Source of the DNA: Pedobacter ghigonis | GTDB lineage: Bacteria > Bacteroidota > Bacteroidia > Sphingobacteriales > Sphingobacteriaceae | Length of the DNA: 64,000 bases | Reading direction: 5' to 3' | Assembly: GCF_903166585.1 (NCBI RefSeq) | Contig: NZ_CAESCM010000002.1 | Coordinates: 434,001 to 498,000, forward strand | Shown: positions 16,862 to 25,091 of the stretch, in pieces | Numbering within the stretch: the first letter of the stretch is position 1 | Layout of the letters: every line of letters begins with the position of its first letter | The notes under the pieces: model-generated | What the model was told of the DNA's origin: nothing | What the model saw: the letters and a program-made list of their open reading frames with translations, nothing else | Databases searched by the model: none | Program-made: the position numbers and the translations under genes

Positions 16862-18385
16862 ATGAAAAAAGTTATCATTTATACTATAATTATGGCGGCA
16901 ACTTTCTGTTTGCCTTCCTGTAAAAAGTTTTTAGATGTACAGCCTCTCGATAAATTAACGGGAAACAATTTCTTCCAGTCAAAAGAAGACGTGGTGGCCA
17001 ACATTTATAATTTATCGCGCATTGTTTTTGGCAAATACAACGAAACACACTTTGTTGGTGCAACCGGCGAGTACCGTTCGGGCGAAGTACTTTACGAAAG
17101 TCAGTCGGATTTGGCACCTGCACGTGAGTTTGTAGAAATTTTAGGTAAAAACAACATCTTGTTTTTAATTTCCGGAGGCAGGCCATGGGATTTCTACAAC
17201 TTTAGCCGCATTACCGATTGGACTGCGTATTACCAGGCCATTCAGGGTGCAAATATTTTAATAGCCAAATTGGATGAAGGCGTTCCCGGCGTTTCAGAAG
17301 CCGAGAAAAATTCGTTCAAGGCCGAAGCAGCATTTATCCGCTCGCTCAGCTATTTCACTATGGTGCGCTTATATGGCAACGTGGTGTACTATACCGATGC
17401 ATTTCACTCTGCCGCACAGCCTAGAGAAAACTTTGTTTCGGTATTGAACAAGTGCATCGCCGATTTAAAAACTTATAAAAACAGTATCGCCTGGACTTAC
17501 ACCGACCCATCATTAAAAGGTGTACGTGCAAGCAGGGGCAGTATTGTGGCATTAATGATGGAAATGAACATGTGGAATGCAGGTTTCGATCCTAACAATG
17601 CCCAGAAATATTATCAGGAAACAGCCGATTTAGGTAAAGAACTTATTGCAAGTAATGCTTACCGTTTATTGCCAATTAACGAATGGGCAACAGTTGTAAA
17701 AGGCCGTTCAGACGAGAGCTTATTTGAGTTTTACCGCAGTATTAACTACGGAGATGCAAACGCAAATATTGCGCCGATTGCCGATATGTTTCTACACTAT
17801 CCGTACAAAAGACCAGAATATACACACCGTGTAAGTTTTGCCTACTACCGCGGAGAATACATGCAGAAACTCTTTCAGGATGGTAGCGACAAGCGGATTA
17901 CAAGCTGGTTTAACGAAGATATTTTTGCCGATAACGGAAAGTTCATGATGCTGAAGTTTGCACAAAATTCATTTTCAACAGGAGAGGAAGATGCCAACCC
18001 CGATAACACCTTTATGGTTTTCAGGTATGGTGGCGAAATACTACTGGCTGCCGAAGCACTGGCAGACTTAGGCGAAGATGCAGAATCTATCAAACTCCTA
18101 AATATGGTTAGAGATCGTGCACAAGCTTCCAAATATACTGGTGGCGGAGGTTCGGCCCTTAAAGATTTTATCTTTTACGAAAGATCAAGAGAGCTGATTG
18201 GCGAAGGTCACCATTATTTCGACCTGGTACGTACCAAGAGGATTTTAAGCAACCAGTGGTCGTATAATGTATTAACGGCTGATAAATTTAGCCGCGGTGC
18301 CTGGACCTGGCCAATAAATTCTGGTGCATTAAACAATAACCCCTTTATGGTACTGAATGAGTACTGGGTTAACGGCGGTAATTAA
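16862..18385 (+). CDS. SusD/RagB-family surface lipoprotein (second in operon)
   Basis: 507 residues; lipobox LPSC with Cys20 followed by KKFLDVQP, the commonest start of mature SusD proteins. Typical helices include FKAEAAFIRSLSYFTMVRLYGNVVYYTD (TPR region, about 155-182) and, near the end, FIFYERSRELIGEGHHYFDLVRTKRI and WTWPINSGALNNN. Eleven bases separate it from the SusC it should pair with. It is the ligand-binding lid of the outer membrane transporter. Confidence 0.93.
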   Translation: MKKVIIYTIIMAATFCLPSCKKFLDVQPLDKLTGNNFFQSKEDVVANIYNLSRIVFGKYNETHFVGATGEYRSGEVLYESQSDLAPAREFVEILGKNNILFLISGGRPWDFYNFSRITDWTAYYQAIQGANILIAKLDEGVPGVSEAEKNSFKAEAAFIRSLSYFTMVRLYGNVVYYTDAFHSAAQPRENFVSVLNKCIADLKTYKNSIAWTYTDPSLKGVRASRGSIVALMMEMNMWNAGFDPNNAQKYYQETADLGKELIASNAYRLLPINEWATVVKGRSDESLFEFYRSINYGDANANIAPIADMFLHYPYKRPEYTHRVSFAYYRGEYMQKLFQDGSDKRITSWFNEDIFADNGKFMMLKFAQNSFSTGEEDANPDNTFMVFRYGGEILLAAEALADLGEDAESIKLLNMVRDRAQASKYTGGGGSALKDFIFYERSRELIGEGHHYFDLVRTKRILSNQWSYNVLTADKFSRGAWTWPINSGALNNNPFMVLNEYWVNGGN

Positions 18386-18412
18386 TTTGATTAAAAAGAT
18401 TAAGAAGAAGAT

Positions 18413-19162
18413 ATGAAAAAGCTAATGATGATATGTGCGGCACTTTTACTCTTGTTAAACGCTTGTAAACGTGACGAATATTATATAGATGGCGGTAGGG
18501 CCAATCCCGATTATCAGGGCAATATGTTGCAATACCTGAAAGATAAAAAAGTTCCGTTCGATACCGTAGCACAAATTGTTAAGCTGGCCGGTATGGAAGA
18601 TCAGTTTAGTAAAGAAAACTTTACCTTTTTTGCTTTCGACGACGATGTGATTAAAAGAACAATCGGAGATATCCATACCAACGACAGGAATAAAAACCCG
18701 AGGTTATTATCCTTAAACCAACTGCTTTACGAAGCTGGAAAAGATACCGTAAAAACCCTTGATCAGATTAGTCCGCTAATTTGGCGCAAATACCTGCAAC
18801 GCTATATGTTTAAGGGAGTAAATGCATTAAAAGATTATCCGCAGATTGATATGGATTTAAAAAGCATTTACCCAGGTGCCCTTCATTACGATTACAATAA
18901 TGATGTATCAAACATAGGAGTGGTTTATAACAGCGCCAATGGTATTAAGTATATCGGTTACAGGCAGCTGGTGTTTTCTTATATCCCCGATATTTCGAAA
19001 CCGAACGACAACTGGTACATCAGTTATATCGCGTCCTCAGATATTAAGCCAACCAATGGCATGGTACACAGCCTGCGCTACCAGGGTGCCTACCTCGGCT
19101 TTAGCCTTTACGAGTTTTTTAACGACGTGTATAATACCGGTTTAACACCAAGTAACAAATAA
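18413..19162 (+). CDS. Fasciclin-domain lipoprotein
   Basis: 249 residues; Cys18 lipobox (LNAC) followed by KRDEYYIDGG. The rest is one fasciclin-like domain: NMLQYLKDKKVPFDTVAQIVKLAGM, ENFTFFAFDDDVI, and TNGMVHSLRYQG at the C-terminus. It aligns by eye with the fasciclin parts of the lipoproteins at 11445 and 59749, including the aromatic pair and Gly just after the lipid anchor. Likely a surface accessory or adhesion subunit of the second SusC/SusD pair, 27 bases upstream. Confidence 0.83.
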   Translation: MKKLMMICAALLLLLNACKRDEYYIDGGRANPDYQGNMLQYLKDKKVPFDTVAQIVKLAGMEDQFSKENFTFFAFDDDVIKRTIGDIHTNDRNKNPRLLSLNQLLYEAGKDTVKTLDQISPLIWRKYLQRYMFKGVNALKDYPQIDMDLKSIYPGALHYDYNNDVSNIGVVYNSANGIKYIGYRQLVFSYIPDISKPNDNWYISYIASSDIKPTNGMVHSLRYQGAYLGFSLYEFFNDVYNTGLTPSNK

Positions 19163-19194
19163 TTAGCCTGTTGTAATTTTAAAAGAACAAAAAC

Positions 19195-20814
19195 ATGAAA
19201 AAAATAAAATACATGCTAATCGTATTTTTTCTTTGCTCCTTAGTTATTCAGGGATGTAAAAAAGAAGAAGAATTGGGTAGCGATCCATATGCAGATGGAA
19301 AGGCCGCATTGGGTATAGGCATGAGCCAAACTTTACTGCCGGTACCTGCAGAAGGTATTGTAGGCACAACGGTTACCGTTAAGGCCACCGGGCTTTTGCC
19401 ATATAAAGATCAGTTAACCTTTATGTTTAACGGCGAAAAAGCGCAGGTATTAAGCGTAACTGCAACCGAAATTACGGTTAAAGTACCCGATGCCGGAAGT
19501 ACAGGTATTACTTCAATTGCCATTGGCGATCAGTTAATACTTGGTCCGCAGTTTACAGTAACAGGCATTATCAAAAATGATATCACCTGGAAAGCAACCT
19601 CTGGTACAAATGGTTATGTAAGCCAGTTTTACGAAATGCTGGATGGCCGTGCGCTGGTAATCGGTGCCTTTAACAACTACGATAATAAGGGGATTATTAC
19701 CAACATTAACCGCATTGCCAGAACATCGTTAGACGGCGATTACGACCGTACTTTCAGAACGGGCAGAGGAGCGAATGGTTCATTATCGCGCGTAATCGAA
19801 ATTGGCGGCAGGTTTATCATTGCCGGAGGCTTTAGCGGTTACAACCAGCGTACCGAAAACATCAGCAACATTACCAGTTTATACCCTAACGGAGCAATTG
19901 ATACCATTAAAATACAAACCAAAAAGAAACCAACCTTAACCGATACGGTTACCCAAAAATGGTTTCCCAAATTTAATGGCGGTACAAACGAATTTATCAA
20001 CCGCATTTATCCGCACCAGGGAAAAATACTGGCAACAGGTAATTTCAGGTACTATGTAAAACGTACTTACGATAAAGATAATTACGATTTTACACGCGAT
20101 ACGGTTATTCTGGATAGTACCGAAATCCGCCAGATCTTGAGGTTTAACCTCGATGGTTCACTGGATAAAACCTTCCGTTTCAATACCGGAACCAATAAAG
20201 GTAACGTAAGTGCCAACGGACCTATCGATACCTACATGCACACCGATGCCGCTAACCTGGAAAAACTAATGATTTTTGGTAATTTCAATACTTTCGACGG
20301 GCAACCTGCCGTAAGGATCTTAAGGCTTGCAGCCGACGGAACGGTAGATCAGAGCTTTAACCCGGGTAGCGGGGTAGATAATGGTATCGGCTCCCTTACC
20401 TATAATGCTACTACCCACAAGTATTTAATTACCGGAACTTTTACCCGCTACAATGGCAAACCTGCAAACGGAATAGCCTTGATTAACGAAGACGGAAGCT
20501 TAGACGAATCGTTTAGCGCTCGATCATTCGAAGGTGGCTATCCTGGTTTTGCACGTCAAATTACAGGCGGCCTGATTGTAGTAGGCGGAGGTTTTAAAAA
20601 ATACAATAATGTAACCCGTAATGGTTTTATGGTGCTTACCGCAGCAGGTTTACTTGCACCCGGATATAATGCCACAGGCCCATTCTCCGGAAACCTGTCG
20701 GATGTGGTTGAAACCAAATCTGCGGATGGAAAAAAAGCATTATTGCTGATCGGTGGCTTTAACCGTTTCGATAATCAGCCCTATAACAATATTGTAAGAG
20801 TAACTATTGAATAA
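19195..20814 (+). CDS. Lipoprotein with TIG/IPT-like domain and delta-60 repeat propeller (DUF5008-like)
   Basis: 539 residues; Cys21 lipobox (IQGC) followed by KKEEE. Residues about 45-120 form an Ig-like TIG/IPT domain (PAEGIVGTTVTVKATGL, ATEITVKVPDAGSTG). From about 140 on, repeated units of the form GKILATGNF / RFNLDGSLDKTFRFNTG / LMIFGNFNTFDGQ are delta-60-type repeats that build a beta-propeller. I counted at least six, including ITGTFTRYNGKP, VVGGGFKKYNN and LIGGFNRFDNQP. DUF5008 is the family name I recall for this arrangement. No enzyme signature was seen; it is probably a surface binding subunit. Confidence 0.75.
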   Translation: MKKIKYMLIVFFLCSLVIQGCKKEEELGSDPYADGKAALGIGMSQTLLPVPAEGIVGTTVTVKATGLLPYKDQLTFMFNGEKAQVLSVTATEITVKVPDAGSTGITSIAIGDQLILGPQFTVTGIIKNDITWKATSGTNGYVSQFYEMLDGRALVIGAFNNYDNKGIITNINRIARTSLDGDYDRTFRTGRGANGSLSRVIEIGGRFIIAGGFSGYNQRTENISNITSLYPNGAIDTIKIQTKKKPTLTDTVTQKWFPKFNGGTNEFINRIYPHQGKILATGNFRYYVKRTYDKDNYDFTRDTVILDSTEIRQILRFNLDGSLDKTFRFNTGTNKGNVSANGPIDTYMHTDAANLEKLMIFGNFNTFDGQPAVRILRLAADGTVDQSFNPGSGVDNGIGSLTYNATTHKYLITGTFTRYNGKPANGIALINEDGSLDESFSARSFEGGYPGFARQITGGLIVVGGGFKKYNNVTRNGFMVLTAAGLLAPGYNATGPFSGNLSDVVETKSADGKKALLLIGGFNRFDNQPYNNIVRVTIE

Positions 20815-20836
20815 GCCCAGTTAAATATAAATTAAG

Positions 20837-22540
20837 ATGAGCATAATGAAAAAATATAAATTATTGATCGGTTTAATGGCCGCAATAATTACAACAGCCA
20901 TATTTTCTTGTAACAAAGATTTCGATAGAACGCTTACCGCTAAAGATGGTACCGATACCACAAAGGTAAGATACGGCAGCCGTAAGGTTTTGTATCTGGT
21001 TGTTGATGGGGCAAGAGGACAATCGGTAGCTGCGGCCAATATCCCGAATATTACCGCTTTACTGCCAACCTCTATTTACAGTTGGGTGGCCTTAAATGAG
21101 CCCGAGTCTACACAGAATGCCAGCAATTGGGCAAACATGTTAACTGGGGTAAAGAAAACCAAAAGCCTGGTAAACGATGATGCACTTACCAATAATAACC
21201 TGCAGAACTATCCGATTATTTTTAAGCGGATTAAAGAAAGCAGGCCGCAGACTAAAATTGCGGCTTATACCTCATCGGCGGTGTTTAAGAGCTTAACCAC
21301 CGGTGCCGATATCAGCGATCTGGTAGCTGGCGATGATCAGGTAAAGGCAGCGGTAATTAATCAGCTGAATACCGATACAGCCTCTGTAGTTGTGGGGCAT
21401 TTTACCGATGTAGATAAAGCCGGTATCGCGTCTGGTTACGATAATTCATTTCCTGCCTATAAAGCAGCTATCGAGAAATTTGATGCTGGAGTAGGAGAGA
21501 TTATCACCGCTTTAAAGAAACGTAAAAACTACGCAAACGAAGACTGGCTGGTCGTAATTGCTTCGAGCGATGGCGGTGCATTTACACTTCCACCAAATGC
21601 TGATGATCAAACCATTTTTAGTAAAACAGCCAATAATGCATTTGTGATCTATTACAGTGCAAGCTATAAGAAAAGAATCCTCGTAAAGCCATTTACCGGT
21701 AACCGTTATCTGGGTAAAACAGTTAAGCTGGTTGGACAAAACATCAGGGCAGAAATTGCACCGGCAGATGCAAGCGTTTATAACATAGACGATACCACTA
21801 AAATGACCATAGAGCTTAAGGTGAAAAAAAACAAAGAGCAGTTTTTCTGGCCAAGTATTTTGGGTAAGCGGAACGAATGGTCGAGCGGGCACCCAAGTGT
21901 GGGTTGGGTAATTTATCTCGAAGACCGCTACTGGTATTTCGAGTGGAGAGGTACCAAAGATGGCGATTATAAACAATGCAGAGGCGGCGACCTTATTCAG
22001 GGCCGTTGGGAAAATCTTTCCGTTAAATTAGAGCAACGCGGTAGTCAAAGATTTATCCGTACCTATACAAACGGTACTTTTAACAACGAGGTAGAAATTA
22101 CGGCTTCAGGTTCGTTAGCCAATTCGAACGCACTTAAGCTGGGTTATTTAAATGGCCAGGGCCACGGAGAACCCGATGTATATGTTACCGATATCCGTTT
22201 CTTTAAGCTAAGCGTACCAGATGGTGTAATTCAGCAATATGCCTGCGAAACCGCTATTGATCAAAGTCATCCTTCTTACAATTACTTAGTTGGTTACTGG
22301 CCTGCTACTGATGGAAACGGCGATAAAATGATCGATCTTTCCTCGCAGGCCCGCGATTTCAAATTGCAGGGAGCATACGTTTGGGAAAACTTTAACGATT
22401 TGATCTGTCCGCCATCTGCCAGTACTTTGGCGGTGTTGGTGCCCCAAACATCAGATATACCCGTTCAGATGATTAACTGGTTAAAAATAGCCAACAAGCA
22501 AACCTGGGCGCTTGACGGAAGAGTCTGGTTAGATCAATAA
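20837..22540 (+). CDS. Lipoprotein with alkaline-phosphatase/phosphodiesterase-like domain (probably inactive), LamG-like and DUF4983 regions
   Basis: 567 residues; lipobox FSC with Cys25. An ATG at 20846 is equally possible. Residues about 50-255 have the fold pattern of type I phosphodiesterases/alkaline phosphatases: VLYLVVDGARG (Asp57), SNWANMLTGV, GHFTDVDKAGIASG, and VVIASSDGG. However, the nucleophile Thr position reads Asn by my alignment, the DxxGHxxG metal His is Ile197, and the SDHG metal His is Gly246 (SDGG). Active enzymes keep all of these, so I infer a catalytically dead, binding-only domain. Residues about 310-470 look like a LamG/concanavalin-type sandwich; the end (YLVGYWPATDGNG...) fits DUF4983. 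Its role is probably ligand recognition at the surface. Confidence 0.75.
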   Translation: MSIMKKYKLLIGLMAAIITTAIFSCNKDFDRTLTAKDGTDTTKVRYGSRKVLYLVVDGARGQSVAAANIPNITALLPTSIYSWVALNEPESTQNASNWANMLTGVKKTKSLVNDDALTNNNLQNYPIIFKRIKESRPQTKIAAYTSSAVFKSLTTGADISDLVAGDDQVKAAVINQLNTDTASVVVGHFTDVDKAGIASGYDNSFPAYKAAIEKFDAGVGEIITALKKRKNYANEDWLVVIASSDGGAFTLPPNADDQTIFSKTANNAFVIYYSASYKKRILVKPFTGNRYLGKTVKLVGQNIRAEIAPADASVYNIDDTTKMTIELKVKKNKEQFFWPSILGKRNEWSSGHPSVGWVIYLEDRYWYFEWRGTKDGDYKQCRGGDLIQGRWENLSVKLEQRGSQRFIRTYTNGTFNNEVEITASGSLANSNALKLGYLNGQGHGEPDVYVTDIRFFKLSVPDGVIQQYACETAIDQSHPSYNYLVGYWPATDGNGDKMIDLSSQARDFKLQGAYVWENFNDLICPPSASTLAVLVPQTSDIPVQMINWLKIANKQTWALDGRVWLDQ

Positions 22541-22570
22541 AATTTTGATGATCATTTAAAAATATCAAAA

Positions 22571-24013
22571 ATGAAAAAAATTATATACTCCCTGCTAATG
22601 GGTTTAACCATCATTGTTGGTGCCTATTCTTGTAAAGAATCGCAGATAGAAGATTTGAAAATACCCGATCCGGCTGGTAAAAGTATTACAGGCGAGGGCA
22701 TTGTAGTTGGTAATGTAACCATGGATAACCAGTTTGTGAAAGTGCCCTTCAAAATTTCCCTTTCGGGTATGGCTGAAGAAGCTTTCCAGGTGGGCCTAAC
22801 CCTAAATAACGATACGGTTACCCAGTTAATCGGTAACGGAGGTTTAACCAACGCAATATTAATGCCTTCGGCAGCAGTAGAATATCCTAACGTAATTAAT
22901 GTGGCTTATGGCACCGATAATGCCGAAGGAATTGCCATTGTACGCAGGTCGGTACTGGAGCGTTATTTAGGTAAGAAAGTGGTTTTCGCTTTAAAGCTTT
23001 CGGCACCGGGCAAAGGCAATAAAATTGCAAACGGTAAATCTACTATTCTTGTGGTGATTAACACATCCGATTTACTGAAACAAAGTGATGTACATTACCT
23101 TACTTTCCAGGGCGGTGGTACCTATACCGTTGTTCAGGGGCCAAATTATCAGGTAGGTCCGGCAGGAGTTACCATTCCATTAATTATCAGTTTGGATAAT
23201 GCCCCCACAACAGCATTTAATGTTAAGGTTAAAGATAATATCGATACCATTGCTACCTTGCTTTCGGCAGGTACGCTTACAAACGCCGTTCACCTTGCAG
23301 CTAAAGATTTTACGCTCGATACTTTGGTAAGGTTTAATACCGGTGCAAGCAGTGCTACCGTGAGGTTATCTATTCCATGGCCGGTTTTCGATGCCAACAT
23401 TGTAGCCAATAAGAAATTCGCTTTTGCATTAAGCCTTAGCGATAATACCAACCACGTAATTCACCCTACAAAAGGTAAGGTAATTGTGGTAATAGAACCG
23501 AGTGTAAATCTTGATAACAACTCGCCGATTATCGGCAACGGTACTGGTTTAATTGCCAAATACTATACCAATACCCAGCTGGCACCAGATGACGGGCGTG
23601 AGCCTTTTGCTACCCGCGTTGATGGTACGATTGAATTTTCGGGCGATGGTTGGCCGGATAACGTGAAAAATACTTCTGGTACAGCTTTAAGCCGTGATAA
23701 TTTTGCCACAAAATGGTCCGGCGAATTTTTGGCACCTGTAAGGGGCGATTATATCTTCTATCAAACCCGTTGGGATGATGGATCGCGTTTATATATTAAT
23801 GGTAAGGCCATTATCGACGATTACACCACACAGTGGGATAAACCTGAAAGAAAGGCTACTATTCGTTTAGAACGTGGTATCAGATACAGAATTGAAGCAC
23901 ACCACCGCGAAAATGTGGGTGGCCAGCAGGCTTACCTCGAGTACGAAGTGCCATCGGCCGGTATAACGGGTAAACGTGCTATTCCAAGAACACAATTATT
24001 TCCAACCCCATAA
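22571..24013 (+). CDS. Lipoprotein with two DUF1735-like domains and a C-terminal PA14 domain
   Basis: 480 residues; Cys21 lipobox (AYSC) followed by KES. Two similar Ig-like units (about 45-165 and 175-310) each end in a strand such as KSTILVVINTS or KGKVIVVIEPS and share an LxLxNDTV / VKVKDNIDT motif; this fits DUF1735-type domains. Residues about 325-475 are a PA14 domain (GTGLIAKYYTN, GDYIFYQTRWDDGSRLYINGKAIIDD, IRYRIEAHHREN), a carbohydrate-binding beta-sandwich. No catalytic residues were noticed. Likely a surface glycan-binding subunit. Confidence 0.82.
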   Translation: MKKIIYSLLMGLTIIVGAYSCKESQIEDLKIPDPAGKSITGEGIVVGNVTMDNQFVKVPFKISLSGMAEEAFQVGLTLNNDTVTQLIGNGGLTNAILMPSAAVEYPNVINVAYGTDNAEGIAIVRRSVLERYLGKKVVFALKLSAPGKGNKIANGKSTILVVINTSDLLKQSDVHYLTFQGGGTYTVVQGPNYQVGPAGVTIPLIISLDNAPTTAFNVKVKDNIDTIATLLSAGTLTNAVHLAAKDFTLDTLVRFNTGASSATVRLSIPWPVFDANIVANKKFAFALSLSDNTNHVIHPTKGKVIVVIEPSVNLDNNSPIIGNGTGLIAKYYTNTQLAPDDGREPFATRVDGTIEFSGDGWPDNVKNTSGTALSRDNFATKWSGEFLAPVRGDYIFYQTRWDDGSRLYINGKAIIDDYTTQWDKPERKATIRLERGIRYRIEAHHRENVGGQQAYLEYEVPSAGITGKRAIPRTQLFPTP

Positions 24014-24025
24014 ACATAAATAGAT

Positions 24026-24871
24026 ATGAAAAGTAACATGAAAAGATTATTCAACATCTGTGCGCTTTTACTGCTTATCGTTGTGTTAACGGTAAAATGC
24101 AAAAACAGCGATACCGAGGAGGTTGTTCCCGTAGTGGAAGAGCCCAAACCACTGGTAGCTTTCGATTATAAAATACCGGATCCGGCAAAATACCAGGAGG
24201 TACAGTTTACAGCCGACCCAAAAAATTATAAATCTTTGCTATGGCAGTTTGGCGATGACAGTACTTCGGTTGAAGTTTCGCCTAAACACGTGTACCGCTT
24301 TCCGGGTACTTACCGCGTAATTTTAACCATCCGTAACGGACAGGGCTACTCTGCAACCAAAGAGATCAATTTAAAAGTTGTCGATCCGAATTTCGACCCG
24401 ACCAAATATGGCGAAAACTACATGAAAACCATTGGTGGTAAGTTTTCGGTTAACCTGGAGGCCGGTGCAGGTCCTAATTCTGCCGAAGGCTCTAGTAAAC
24501 TTGTAGATCAGGACATCAATACAAAATTCTTACAGGCAGGTTTTGATGGGACGCAACGCTGTACTTTCGAACTTAATACACCACAGGTGGTTGGTGCCTA
24601 CACCATGACTTCGGGGAACGATGCAGCCGACCGCGACCCAAGGTACTGGATTTTACAGGGCTCGCTGGATGGTATTCAGTTTACCGATTTGCACACCGTA
24701 ACAGTTTGTCCATGGGCCAATGAGAACAGTGGCGTAAGCAGGAAACAGACAAAACTTTTCCACTTCGATAATTACATTGCCTATAAGTTTTACAGGCTTT
24801 ACATCAAATCGAACAGGGGAAGCCGTATATTCCAGCTTGCCGAGTGGACAATCAATAAAAAACAACCATAA
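24026..24871 (+). CDS. PKD and F5/8 type C (discoidin) domain protein
   Basis: 281 residues, last gene of the operon. The N-terminal hydrophobic signal ends in LTVKC (Cys25 from the ATG at 24026); Lys at -1 is not a canonical lipobox, so lipidation is likely but less certain than for its neighbours. An ATG at 24038 is also possible. Residues about 45-110 form a PKD domain (LLWQFGDDSTSVEVSPKHVY, GTYRVILTI). Residues about 135-281 are a discoidin domain (SSKLVDQDINTKFL, YTMTSGNDAADRDPRYW, YKFYRLYIKS, FQLAEWTIN) strikingly like that of the lipoprotein at 11445. A strong terminator follows 25 bases after the stop. Confidence 0.83.
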   Translation: MKSNMKRLFNICALLLLIVVLTVKCKNSDTEEVVPVVEEPKPLVAFDYKIPDPAKYQEVQFTADPKNYKSLLWQFGDDSTSVEVSPKHVYRFPGTYRVILTIRNGQGYSATKEINLKVVDPNFDPTKYGENYMKTIGGKFSVNLEAGAGPNSAEGSSKLVDQDINTKFLQAGFDGTQRCTFELNTPQVVGAYTMTSGNDAADRDPRYWILQGSLDGIQFTDLHTVTVCPWANENSGVSRKQTKLFHFDNYIAYKFYRLYIKSNRGSRIFQLAEWTINKKQP

Positions 24872-24896
24872 GTTAATATTCTCTCCACACCATTTG

Positions 24897-24934
24897 AAAA
24901 TACATGAGGCCTAAAAACTTCATGTATTTTTTTT
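24897..24934 (+). terminator. Terminator of the large SusC/SusD operon
   Basis: Perfect 11-base stem AAAATACATGA / TCATGTATTTT, 12-base loop and an eight-T run at 24927-24934. It closes the transcript that starts near 6655. Confidence 0.88.
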
Positions 24935-25027
24935 GGGAAGATTTTTTCAGAGATCAATAGTTTAAATTTAATTGTCATTTAGACAATTAAAAACCTGAAT
25001 TCTCTCTTCTATTTAAATTATATTTTA

Positions 25028-25050
25028 TACTTTAGTAAAACGTTTAACTA
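25028..25050 (+). promoter_or_regulatory. Promoter and operator of the glutaminase-type gene
   Basis: TACTTTAG (25028-25035) matches seven of eight positions of the TAnnTTTG -7 box. The operator-like TAAAACGTTTAACTA (25036-25050), identical to the copy at 6401-6415, follows at once, so bound protein would cover the start point. A further AACGTTG starts at 25050. Confidence 0.5.
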
Positions 25051-25091
25051 ACGTTGTTTCTAACCGGAATATAAATTTCAATACACACATT

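Noticed and set aside
21512..21976. 154-codon reverse frame in the DUF4983 gene
   Set aside because: Antisense shadow; Cys/Ile-rich with no motif.
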